Position numbers and translations under genes: made by a program
Shown here: one piece after another, positions 16,819 to 25,661 of the stretch
Layout: each line of letters begins with the position of its first letter
How positions within the stretch are numbered: the first letter of the stretch is position 1
The notes under the pieces: generated by a model
The model's input: only the letters and a program-made list of their open reading frames with translations
Told to the model about the DNA's origin: nothing
The model's database searches: none
NCBI RefSeq assembly: GCF_015864955.1
Contig: NZ_JADYWE010000001.1
Coordinates: forward strand, 806,001 to 870,000
From: Salinibacterium sp. NK8237
GTDB lineage: Bacteria; Actinomycetota; Actinomycetes; Actinomycetales; Microbacteriaceae
Direction: 5' to 3'
Length of the DNA stretch: 64,000 nt

Positions 16819-18182
16819 CCGCCCAACCCCCGCACGAGCTTCGAAAGGTCAGCAAGATCACCGATCGTGATCACGGTCAATCCGGCTACAGCAGAAATTG
16901 TGGGCTCAGCGCCCTCCACGATGTGAAAAGCGACCTGACTGGTGTCTTGGCCGAAGAGCGACTGAACACTACGAAAATCGGCCGTACTCATCCCCGAGCC
17001 AGCCACAATCATGACGACGCTGGGTGCCGGGAGACGGCGTGTTTGTTCGCGAGCGAAACTGCGCACCGTGTCGACTTGATTGCCATCTGGCTCGATGCGG
17101 CAGGAGGCATCCAGCATTGACGTCACCGTCTGGGTGCGCCACAGCCCCGTTTCGCTGACCACATTCATTTGAGTTCCGTCGCGAATGACCTGCGCCGCGA
17201 TCGATGCGGTCACCGAAATGGCCAGCTCAAACTCAGCCTCAGACGCATAAAGATCGCCGCGTGATGCATGGATGATCGTCAGTTGTGACCGACGCGTCTC
17301 CTGAAACTGTCGCACCATCAGCTGCCCGATCCGCGCCGAGGTGCGCCAGTGAACGTAACGGCGATCATCGCCAGGCACATAAGGCCGCAGCGCATGAAAC
17401 GCAATGTCGTTGTTGGTGATCTTGTTCGATACTTGACCTTCGAGATCTCGCACCAAGCCCGCAGCAGAAGGCACAAGGCGAACGGTGCGCGGATGCACGA
17501 ACAGATCCACCGCATCCGCCCACTTCAGCGCTCGGCGCAGCAACCCGATCTGATCGCCGCGCACTGACTCGGCAGGACCAGCAACGATCACTGCGCGTTT
17601 GGCGGTAGGTACTGCAAACAGCTCTTCGTGCACGTCTTTGGGTTTCATGGCAGGGAGTTGAAATTCGGCAACTCCTTGGCCCACGGGGAGTTCCATTCGA
17701 ATAGGAGGCAGTGCTCGTGAGCCAACATTGGTGACGACCATGCGGCCCAGGGCACGATCGCCGACGACGACACGTCGGGGGTTCAATTCCACGACGACCC
17801 CATACGACGCGCGGCCGAACAAAAAGGCCACACTGACGACGACCGCGGCGAGCAGCACTGTGCCGAGGAAGGTGAACTCTTGCCACCCAAAAATGACACT
17901 CAGTGCTAACGAAACAGCGGCAAGCGCCAACACCAACCAGCCCAGGGGCGTAACAACGCCAACGATCGGGCCGACCACTCGGGCCACTGCGCGCACCGCA
18001 GGGGAAACGACCGCTGTCGTTCCACGCAGTACACGACGCGTTGACTCCACTGCGCGCGCAAGCCACCGAGGCACGGGGGTGTGCATCGGTGACGACGAGC
18101 CGAGGCCCGAATCTGTTCGCGCCGCCGAGGCGCGCTCGTCTCCGGCCCGCTGCTCGGGGATCACAGAAGAATCAGTAGTCAT
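16815..18182 (-). CDS. DUF58 domain protein
   Basis: The protein has 455 residues from the ATG at 18182; the longer open frame runs into the MoxR gene and is unlikely. A polar N-terminus is followed by two membrane helices (LGWLVLALAAVSLALSVIFG and the next segment), an extended beta region, and the DUF58 core YVPGDDRRYVHWRTSARIG near the middle of the C-terminal half. The C-terminus has a von Willebrand A-like fold in related proteins. DUF58 proteins are usually encoded with MoxR ATPases and transglutaminase-like membrane proteins, exactly as here, and are thought to be their membrane clients. Confidence 0.9.
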   Translation of the reverse strand: MTTDSSVIPEQRAGDERASAARTDSGLGSSSPMHTPVPRWLARAVESTRRVLRGTTAVVSPAVRAVARVVGPIVGVVTPLGWLVLALAAVSLALSVIFGWQEFTFLGTVLLAAVVVSVAFLFGRASYGVVVELNPRRVVVGDRALGRMVVTNVGSRALPPIRMELPVGQGVAEFQLPAMKPKDVHEELFAVPTAKRAVIVAGPAESVRGDQIGLLRRALKWADAVDLFVHPRTVRLVPSAAGLVRDLEGQVSNKITNNDIAFHALRPYVPGDDRRYVHWRTSARIGQLMVRQFQETRRSQLTIIHASRGDLYASEAEFELAISVTASIAAQVIRDGTQMNVVSETGLWRTQTVTSMLDASCRIEPDGNQVDTVRSFAREQTRRLPAPSVVMIVAGSGMSTADFRSVQSLFGQDTSQVAFHIVEGAEPTISAVAGLTVITIGDLADLSKLVRGLGG

Positions 18183-18198
18183 AGAGAGGTGCTGGCTG

Positions 18199-19167
18199 TT
18201 AGGAAGCGCGGTAGGCGGGAGGTTCGATATCGACCAGAATGCGATGAATGACGTCTTCGGCCACAACCCCGGCAAACTCAGATTCGGGGTCGAGGATGAC
18301 GCGATGCGCGAGCACCGGCACGGCCAGATCCCTAACATCATCGGGGGTCGCATAGGTGCGCCCCTGAGTTATCGCCCACGTCTTAATGGCGCGGGCGAGT
18401 GCCATTGCCCCACGCATACTCACGCCAAGAACGACATCACGGTCTTTACGCGTCGCTTCGACGATGCTGTTCAGATACTGCATGACCGACTCGTCGACAA
18501 AAACCTCGGCGGCCAGCGCTGCCATCGCTACGATCGACTCCGGTTTGATAATGGGCGAGACGAGCGAGGCGCGAGCACGAGTTCCCGAATCCATCAATAG
18601 CGACACTGCCGTCTTACTATCGGGATACCCCAACGTGGTTTTGATGAGAAAGCGGTCGAGTTGCGCCTCGGGCAGCTTGTAGGTACCGGCTTGCTCAACA
18701 GGGTTCTGGGTGGCAATCACCAAGAACGGTGCACCGACGGGATGACCTTCACCGTCGATCGTTACGACGCCTTCTTCCATCACCTCAAGCAGCGCACTCT
18801 GGGTTTTCGGGCTGGCTCGGTTGATCTCATCCGCTAGAACGATCGACGCAAAGATTGGTCCGTGATGAAACTCGAACTTACCCTTCGACTGGTCATAGAT
18901 TTGCACGCCCGTGACATCCGACGGCAGCAGGTCGGGCGTGAACTGGATGCGTGACGTAGTGCCGTCGAGGGTGTTAGCGAGCGCCTTTGCCAGCACGGTC
19001 TTTCCCGTTCCCGGATAGTCCTCCAGCAGCACGTGCCCGTCAGAGATCAGGGCCGTCAGCACGAGACGAATCACGTGGTCCTTGCCCACAATCGCCTTAT
19101 CGACGTTGCTGATGAGTTTCTGGAACGCGGTGGCGAACCAGGTCGCTTGCTCTTGGCTTATGGGCAT
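18199..19167 (-). CDS. MoxR family AAA+ ATPase
   Basis: This is a 322-residue, complete MoxR-type AAA+ protein. It has Walker A DYPGTGKT, Walker B with the MoxR signature ADEINRASPKTQSALLE, sensor 1 IATQNP, and LPEAQLDRF. These cytoplasmic ATPases act as chaperones for metal insertion or complex assembly, often with VWA/DUF58 partners. The gene lies 16 bases before the DUF58 gene and 40 bases behind the giant FN3 gene, as in PFNA-type clusters (aaa-atp). An assembly role for the secretion apparatus is inferred. Confidence 0.95.
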   Translation of the reverse strand: MPISQEQATWFATAFQKLISNVDKAIVGKDHVIRLVLTALISDGHVLLEDYPGTGKTVLAKALANTLDGTTSRIQFTPDLLPSDVTGVQIYDQSKGKFEFHHGPIFASIVLADEINRASPKTQSALLEVMEEGVVTIDGEGHPVGAPFLVIATQNPVEQAGTYKLPEAQLDRFLIKTTLGYPDSKTAVSLLMDSGTRARASLVSPIIKPESIVAMAALAAEVFVDESVMQYLNSIVEATRKDRDVVLGVSMRGAMALARAIKTWAITQGRTYATPDDVRDLAVPVLAHRVILDPESEFAGVVAEDVIHRILVDIEPPAYRAS

Positions 19168-19207
19168 TCTGAAGGGTCCTTTTGCTTACTCGGGGTTCCG
19201 GGCGACA

Positions 19208-22200
19208 TTAACAGGCGGGAAGATCTTGAATAGCGCGGTGGGCGCTGTCCACACCATCAAATTTCACCCAGACTTCATAGCGGCCATCTGCGTTACCGCG
19301 CACTCTGTTCCACACTTTCCACTGCGTGGTGCGCTGGTGACCATCGGGCCAGAGACCGGTGTAGCTGTGATTGCTGAAGCTTCCACTGTTGTCGTAGATC
19401 TCCATGGTGTGGGAACTGTTTGCCTGCCCGCTCCAATTGATTCCGAGATTGTGGACTCCTGGAGATTCACCGTCGAAGTAGAGACACAGTGACGCGACTG
19501 CGGGCGGTGCTGGCGTGACAATCGGGCCGGCGCTAGAGGATCCGGCAGGACCGGTCCCAGCATTGTTGTACGCGACGACAGTGAGGGTGTAATTGGATGC
19601 GGCAGGCAAGCCCGATGTCGTCGTGCTGGTGGATGTGGTCGTGCCTGTTGCGCCGTTGCTCAGGGTCCATTTGTACTGCAGATTGTCAGTGACGGCTACG
19701 CCTCCCCCGCTAGCGTTCCAGGTCCACGCAATTGTTCCCGCCGTGGTGCTCTTCGTCACGGAGCCGGAAACCCCCGAGACTTGGGCGGGAACCGTCTGGT
19801 TCTGAATCTGCGCTGAGTTCGAGGTTCCCTTCGCGCCACTCTTGCCGCCCGAGTTTTGGGCGTACACAGTGAACGTGTAGTTTCCTGCAGACAAGTTGGC
19901 CGATGTCGTCGCCGTCGTGCCGGTAGTGCTGCCTGATTGGCCGTTGCTTGACGTCCAGTAATAGGTTGTGGTTCCTCCGGTGCCGCCCACTGCTGGCCAC
20001 GATGCCGAAACCTGACCGCTCGGCGCCCAACGGCTCTCGACCGAAGCCGTCACCGTCGGTGTGGCCGGAGTGCCATACGGAGTGATCTGGTCGCTCGTCG
20101 GCGACCACTCTCCCGGACCGTGCTCATTGATCGCGCGCACGCCGAAGGTGTACGACGTTCCGTTCTGAAGCCCCGTGATCGTGCACGAAGCGCCCGCTTG
20201 GCAATCAGTCGGTAGGTTCGCAACAGCAGGAGTCGTGCGCACTTCGTAGCCGGTGATCGGCTTGCCATTGGTCGCCGGGGCGACGAAACGCCACGTCGCC
20301 GATTCGTTGCCGCCGATGGCGGAACCAGCATCCTGGGTTGGCTTCTGCACCTGATCGGGAATGTCACTGACAACAAGAGTGATCGTGCCGTTGACTTCGC
20401 GGTCAGCATCATCCGTGGCATCCGCGATCGTGTACACCACTTCGATCACACCGCTCTTGAGCGCCGCATCTGGTCGAATGGTCACGGTATTTGCGGTGAA
20501 AGTCACGTCTGCTGGCTCACCGGTGTTCTGAACTCGCGCGTTCACAATATTCAGCTCTTCGCCGGTGGTCTGATACGGATTCGAATCGTTCGTCAGCGGA
20601 TTCACGGTGACGGCCCCATCGCCACGCTGAGTCTCCACTGCATCAGACACAGCAACAGCGAGCGGTCGGGTAGACCCGACAACCGTCACGTTGATCGTGC
20701 CAGGAACCTCAAACTTGTCCCAGCGCAGGGTCACGCCCAACGTGATTGTCGTGCCCTTAGGGGTATTCCGCGGCACGTTCAGGTTGAGTTCGGATCCGCT
20801 GAGACTCGCATCGAGGCCGTCGCTCGCGCCGGTGAGGTTTGAGTACGTAACCTCGCCAATAATGGTGGCGTTCGGGTGCGCGGTCGAATCTCGCAGGTCA
20901 AGAACCGTCGTCTCGCCCACTTCAACCTGGGTGTTGGGAGTCGTGAACTCTGGCGCTGTGTCCCGGAAATCAGGATCACCAACGACAATATTCATCCGAA
21001 GACCCGCATAGTTGCCCGCTGGGTCATTTTGGGATGCGCCATCGGTCACCGTGAAACTGACGGATGCCGGACCGCGATAGTCCAACGCCGGAGTGAAAGT
21101 GATGGTCTCTTCATCGACAAAATTCGACGAACCATCGCCCTGAACTGAGCTCACCGAAGTCGCGTCAGGAATCCACGCGTCACGGCCCGAGGGCACGACG
21201 ACGATATCCGACAGCTTCCACTCTCGAGTCTCGTTCATCCCGACGTATTGGGTCGGCAAGTCTGGATCGATAGCCGGTGGTTCGTCAAAATTCTCGTCGA
21301 CAGCCGCCGGAACGAGAATGAAGGCGCGAGCGGTTAACTCGTCTACCGCGTTCGTCACGCTGTAGGTGATCGCCTGCCTCGTCGGGCCTGGGATGACTTC
21401 GATCTGACCGTTTACTTCGCCAAGAACACCCGAGTCAGCGTTCGCTCCCTCGAGCTCAACTACGAGATCTTCGGTTCGTCCAGCGGGATTGAATGCGTGA
21501 CCATCGAACAGATCAACGGTGACCGATTCCTTTCCCGCAATATCTTTCTTCAGGATGCTGATGTCGTCAGCCGAGGGCGGAAGAATCGGAGCATCCGGCG
21601 TGACCTGAACCAGCACGTAGCTCACGGCTGATCCACCCCTGGTGTTTTCCAAGCGATACCTCAACGAGAACGATTGTTCAGTCTCTGGCGCCTCGATCAC
21701 TAAGAATTGCCCGCCAATGACTTCTGCAGAAACACCGTCCGGCACGTCAATAAGATCTGGCGCTACCGAAATGCGCGCACCTTGAGGATCAGAGTCGTTT
21801 TCAGTGAGATCAATTTGCGCCGTTCGGCCCGGCCGAATGGCCACGCTATCGGGAACCGCACTGGGATCCTGGAGCTCGTCCGGTTCAGGGATAACCGCAA
21901 TCTTGATGTCGCCAACACCTGTCGCCCCGAAAGCATCGACCACTTCGTAGCTGAATGAATCTGTTCCGGAGGCTGCCGGAGACGACTCATAAATGAAGTA
22001 GTCGGCACCAAACTCGGTAACGGCACCCAGCGTCGGGTTAGTCGGGAATCTCAGCAACTGAGTCGAATCACCATCGGGGTCGACAGTGCTGAGAGGGATC
22101 TCCACCCTGATCTCGCCACCAGCGAGCACACGAGCAATCAGCGCAGTCGGCGTCGGATCTTGGTTCGAATCCGCATCGACCGGCGTGACCGTAAAAGTTG

Positions 22201-24805
22201 CCGTCGCTGCAGCGGTCTCACCGAAGGGGTCGATAACCCGATAGTCAACGGTGTACGCACCGGGAACGGTCGGCGCTTGGAAGCGCAGCATGTCGTGGCT
22301 GACGAATGCAACGCCCTCCAGAGGTTCAGTAACGAGCTCTGTCGCAAGAGACATCGGGCTGTCGTCAGGGTGGAAGTCGTTGTCGAGCACGTCAAGCGTG
22401 ATGATGTCGCCGGCGCGAACTTTGGCCGCGTCATCGATAGCAACCGGTGGCTGGTGCTTGGTGAGGGCGGGCACCGGAACGACAGTAACTCCGGCACTTG
22501 CTGTGTTGACGCCATCCGAAATCGTGTACGTAAAGTTGACTTGGCTGGTGAGCGCCGCCGGCGAGGTAACTCTTATCAGGGTGCTCTCGAGCAATTCGAC
22601 CACGAGACCCTTTGCCGTGAGAGCCGGGTCGACATCGATTGACTGCACCGCGAGGATGTTGCCGCTGGGGCTCACATCGTTAGACAAGACTGAGACAGTG
22701 GTCGGTTCATCCCCGCGCAGATAGGCGGTGTCTTTGACGGCAACCGGCGGAAGTTCAGCGGATGCCGGGTTGGGCAAGACGTCGATCCGCACCAGCCCGA
22801 CGCTGGTGTTTGCACCGGCACTGAGCGAGTAGGTCAGGTAGTAAATTCCTGCGGATGACGAGCTGAAGGTGATTTCACCACGATCGCTGTCGAACGAGGC
22901 CACCGCCCCGTTGTCTGCCTCATCCAGGGCGATAAGACTGAGCTGGGCGCCGGACGGTGACAGGTCGTTGAGCAGTGGCTCGATGACGACGGTCTCTGTT
23001 TCGAACACCGAAGCGAAGTCGGGTGTTCCCACGGGGTTCAAGGTTCCGGCAGGTTCTACCGTGACGATGAGCTCGCCTTGGGCCGGAGTATCTCCACCGT
23101 CCGAGACGAGGAAGGAGACTTCTTTCTCCCCCAGTTCAGAGGTCTGGTGAGTGAAGGTGACAAACCCATCGGGAGTAAATCTGACGAGGTCACCAGACTT
23201 TGGCGACGCCGCAATCAGATAGAGGTCGTCGCCGTCTGGGTCTTTCCAATCAGCCAAGACGTTGTAGCTGACGGTCTGATTGGCTTCGACGCTGATGCCC
23301 GCTTCACGAACACTCACGGGCAGCTCGTTGCGCCCCTCGGGAATGATCGTGGCAGCGACCCGTGCCTGGTCCGTTCCGCCCCGACCATCATCAATTGTGT
23401 AGTTAAACGCAATCGACCCGACAAAATCTGGGACGGGGGTGAATTGCAGCGCACGGCCGCCATCGATGAGGTCGAGTCGTCCTGTCGATTCGGCGATGCG
23501 GTCGTACGCTGAAATTACAAGCACGTCCCCGTCGGCGTCGGTGTCGTTATCGAGCACCGTGAACACTGTTGTTCTTCCTGGCCGAACCCCAAATTCATCA
23601 TCTGTCGCGACCGGATCGCGGTTGGCATCCGTGCGCTCAGCGAGAGTGTCTTCGAAAGACTGGATCGACGACTTTTCGTCGCCCTCTTCTTCAGACTCTT
23701 CGTCCTCCGGCGGCGTGACGTCTTCCCAGTTCTCGACGAGACGCATGTTCTCATCGACCAACCACACGTTGCCGTTTGACAGATTGTTAAGCGCAATCAC
23801 CGACCGATTGACTCGGAACTCGAGCACGCTACCTTGCGTCGGCTCAGCAATTGTCTGCGTCTGTGGATCGCTGCCAGTGCACGCGAGAACATAACGCTGT
23901 GCAGAAGCCCACGCCCCATGCGCACAGCCCTCGAGGGCGACAGGAGCTGAAACATTCGCCACGTCATCTGACGGAGTAGAGATGTCCGCAGGGATGTCCG
24001 TAAGAACCCCGCTGCTTAGCTCGAACCGCTGAAGAGAGTCCCCAGTAGCCACAAGCGCAAAGCTGGCCTCGGCGCTTGACTGTTGCAAGCGCAACCCCGG
24101 CTTATCCAACGGATAGCTGCGCCCATCTTCCGTGAGCAGTTCATTCGTCGACTGGTCGAAAATCACGGCTGACTCGCCAGCGGCGGCAATCTGAAACTCG
24201 CCCACTGCTGGGAAATCAGACTTCACCGGTTCATCGGCGATCGTCTCAACGCGGTAAATCGCCTTGTTCACTGGTGACACGGCAATGACAACACCGTCGG
24301 ACGTGACCGTTGCTCGCCCACCGGCCCCGAGCGAAATCAACGCGGGGTCCGACACGTAGTTGAACTGAAGATCGCCCACTGCCGGCACGACCCAGAGCTC
24401 ACCCTTGGGCGACACGATCGCCAGATTTGTTCCGCCGAAAGAAACTTCGGCGTCGGGTGGCACGTCGATTGCAGACGTAACTTCAGTCGTTGCCGGATCG
24501 ACTGACTCAACGCGATGAGCGACCGGGTCGTTCATGAAGAGCGCGTCGCCATCTTGAAGCACATCAAATTGCGCGCTTGAGGCGATAACTGAGCCATTGA
24601 GCTCGTCGATTTGGCGATTCAGTCGACCGCCGAGAAGCTGCTCGCCGTTCGTGACCCAAACATCGCTGGCGATGAGGTCGACATCAGAAACGGGAAATCC
24701 GGGGTGCAGAGCTGCGAACGTGAGCGGTACACCAATGACGAGAGACACGATGACAGCGGATGCCACTGTCTTGCGAGTGCGCGCTGTACCGATAGACAGC
24801 TTCAC
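19208..24805 (-). CDS. Giant membrane-anchored Ig-like / fibronectin type III surface protein
   Basis: The protein has 1865 residues. GTG 24805 follows a good ribosome binding site (GGGAGAAG). An N-terminal helix (VASAVIVSLVIGVPLTFAAL) anchors or exports it. Residues about 35-390 look like repeated beta blades (propeller-like). A series of Ig/cadherin-like repeats follows, each with a VLxND-D-D-G-D type motif (VLDNDTDADGD, VLSNDVSPSGN, VLDNDFHPDDS and others, about eight). Near the C-terminus are three fibronectin type III domains and a final domain ending KFDGVDSAHRAIQDLPAC with paired Cys. It corresponds in position to the fn3 gene of PFNA clusters. It probably spans the cell wall, either as an adhesin or as an outer scaffold for secretion. 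Confidence 0.92.
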   Translation of the reverse strand: MKLSIGTARTRKTVASAVIVSLVIGVPLTFAALHPGFPVSDVDLIASDVWVTNGEQLLGGRLNRQIDELNGSVIASSAQFDVLQDGDALFMNDPVAHRVESVDPATTEVTSAIDVPPDAEVSFGGTNLAIVSPKGELWVVPAVGDLQFNYVSDPALISLGAGGRATVTSDGVVIAVSPVNKAIYRVETIADEPVKSDFPAVGEFQIAAAGESAVIFDQSTNELLTEDGRSYPLDKPGLRLQQSSAEASFALVATGDSLQRFELSSGVLTDIPADISTPSDDVANVSAPVALEGCAHGAWASAQRYVLACTGSDPQTQTIAEPTQGSVLEFRVNRSVIALNNLSNGNVWLVDENMRLVENWEDVTPPEDEESEEEGDEKSSIQSFEDTLAERTDANRDPVATDDEFGVRPGRTTVFTVLDNDTDADGDVLVISAYDRIAESTGRLDLIDGGRALQFTPVPDFVGSIAFNYTIDDGRGGTDQARVAATIIPEGRNELPVSVREAGISVEANQTVSYNVLADWKDPDGDDLYLIAASPKSGDLVRFTPDGFVTFTHQTSELGEKEVSFLVSDGGDTPAQGELIVTVEPAGTLNPVGTPDFASVFETETVVIEPLLNDLSPSGAQLSLIALDEADNGAVASFDSDRGEITFSSSSAGIYYLTYSLSAGANTSVGLVRIDVLPNPASAELPPVAVKDTAYLRGDEPTTVSVLSNDVSPSGNILAVQSIDVDPALTAKGLVVELLESTLIRVTSPAALTSQVNFTYTISDGVNTASAGVTVVPVPALTKHQPPVAIDDAAKVRAGDIITLDVLDNDFHPDDSPMSLATELVTEPLEGVAFVSHDMLRFQAPTVPGAYTVDYRVIDPFGETAAATATFTVTPVDADSNQDPTPTALIARVLAGGEIRVEIPLSTVDPDGDSTQLLRFPTNPTLGAVTEFGADYFIYESSPAASGTDSFSYEVVDAFGATGVGDIKIAVIPEPDELQDPSAVPDSVAIRPGRTAQIDLTENDSDPQGARISVAPDLIDVPDGVSAEVIGGQFLVIEAPETEQSFSLRYRLENTRGGSAVSYVLVQVTPDAPILPPSADDISILKKDIAGKESVTVDLFDGHAFNPAGRTEDLVVELEGANADSGVLGEVNGQIEVIPGPTRQAITYSVTNAVDELTARAFILVPAAVDENFDEPPAIDPDLPTQYVGMNETREWKLSDIVVVPSGRDAWIPDATSVSSVQGDGSSNFVDEETITFTPALDYRGPASVSFTVTDGASQNDPAGNYAGLRMNIVVGDPDFRDTAPEFTTPNTQVEVGETTVLDLRDSTAHPNATIIGEVTYSNLTGASDGLDASLSGSELNLNVPRNTPKGTTITLGVTLRWDKFEVPGTINVTVVGSTRPLAVAVSDAVETQRGDGAVTVNPLTNDSNPYQTTGEELNIVNARVQNTGEPADVTFTANTVTIRPDAALKSGVIEVVYTIADATDDADREVNGTITLVVSDIPDQVQKPTQDAGSAIGGNESATWRFVAPATNGKPITGYEVRTTPAVANLPTDCQAGASCTITGLQNGTSYTFGVRAINEHGPGEWSPTSDQITPYGTPATPTVTASVESRWAPSGQVSASWPAVGGTGGTTTYYWTSSNGQSGSTTGTTATTSANLSAGNYTFTVYAQNSGGKSGAKGTSNSAQIQNQTVPAQVSGVSGSVTKSTTAGTIAWTWNASGGGVAVTDNLQYKWTLSNGATGTTTSTSTTTSGLPAASNYTLTVVAYNNAGTGPAGSSSAGPIVTPAPPAVASLCLYFDGESPGVHNLGINWSGQANSSHTMEIYDNSGSFSNHSYTGLWPDGHQRTTQWKVWNRVRGNADGRYEVWVKFDGVDSAHRAIQDLPAC

Positions 24806-24883
24806 GTTGCACTTCTCCCGAATTCCGCACAGCTTGCGTGCACACGATCACGCTGACAAATCCTCGACCAAGTTCTGGGAGTT

Positions 24884-24892
24884 ACCCTAGCA
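24884..24892 (-). promoter_or_regulatory. Possible extended -10 promoter for the FN3 gene
   Basis: On the minus strand TGCTAGGGT fits an extended -10 element about 80 bases upstream of the FN3 start, inside the 148-bp gap that follows the FHA-winged-helix gene. No good -35 is visible, so support is weak. Confidence 0.25.
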
Positions 24893-24934
24893 TTTTTCAG
24901 GTTATTCTAGCGAGCCACAGCCATGGGTACTTCT

Positions 24935-24961
24935 CCCCTCGTGAGGCCCGCGCTCACGGGG
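24935..24961 (-). terminator. Imperfect hairpin at the end of the FHA-winged-helix gene
   Basis: CCCCTCGTGAG and CTCACGGGG pair imperfectly around GCCCGCG and overlap the final codons of the gene. No T-run follows. It may be an attenuator between the signalling block and the structural block. Confidence 0.35.
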
Positions 24962-25661
24962 TGCGGCTCTCCTCGTCATTGCGTTCGAGAAGATAGAGAT
25001 CGTCTTTGTCGACAAGTCGCGTTGCGACGGCGAACTCCACCAGTCGCAACCTCCTATTGGTCGCAAGGTTGTCTTTGCCCCCTCGCAGTCCGGCGACGCC
25101 CCGCTTATCTAACTTCTCGCAGACGTTGTCGAGCTTGCGATTGAAGGTAGTGATCGACCAGCCGAGCCGCGCGGCCACCGCAGCAGACGTGGGGATATCG
25201 CCGCGCCCCGCGGTTGCCTGCCGCAGCACGCCCTCGGCAAGCGCCACGATAAGCAGCCGCTGGGAGGAGGTGAGAGGGATCGGCCCAATTGTCGTCGAGC
25301 CACCGGAACCCGCAATGGACGTCGAGGTGTTGAAGTAGTCATCGCCGGCATGAATCGTGAACTCATAGGTCGTAGACCCAGCGCTGAACAGCACCTGCAT
25401 TTGAGGAAAAACGATCGGAAGTCGTGCACCAGGTGCCAACCACGCCTGCACTTGGCCGGTCGCATCCGTCACTGTCGCGGTGAGCAGGTTTCCCACATTG
25501 CCGAGCCACCACATTCCGAAGTCTTCGTAGATGCGAAGAAACCGACGATGCAAGTAGGGATTGTCATCAATGACGAGATCGGATTCGCGCCCGACATGAA
25601 AATCATTGGGGTGGGTGATGTCGTACCACTCGCCACAAAATTCAATCTTCAGCGGATTCAT
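24954..25661 (-). CDS. FHA-like domain fused to a C-terminal winged helix-turn-helix
   Basis: The protein has 235 residues from ATG 25661 (ATGA overlap with the kinase gene). Residues about 5-100 form an FHA-like beta domain: HVGRESDLVIDD then YLHRRFLRI, where the usual Ser of the SxxH element is replaced. Residues about 140-235 are helical with TSAAVAARLGWSITTFNRKLDNVC, like the winged helix of transcription factors. Lying directly behind the Ser/Thr kinase, it may couple kinase signalling to transcription of this locus or bind a phosphorylated partner. I saw no transmembrane segment. Confidence 0.82.
   Translation of the reverse strand: MNPLKIEFCGEWYDITHPNDFHVGRESDLVIDDNPYLHRRFLRIYEDFGMWWLGNVGNLLTATVTDATGQVQAWLAPGARLPIVFPQMQVLFSAGSTTYEFTIHAGDDYFNTSTSIAGSGGSTTIGPIPLTSSQRLLIVALAEGVLRQATAGRGDIPTSAAVAARLGWSITTFNRKLDNVCEKLDKRGVAGLRGGKDNLATNRRLRLVEFAVATRLVDKDDLYLLERNDEESRTP

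Noticed and set aside
18183..18353. N-terminal extension of the DUF58 protein
   Set aside because: Would overlap the MoxR gene by about 155 bases; the ATG at 18182 starts a normal DUF58 N-terminus.
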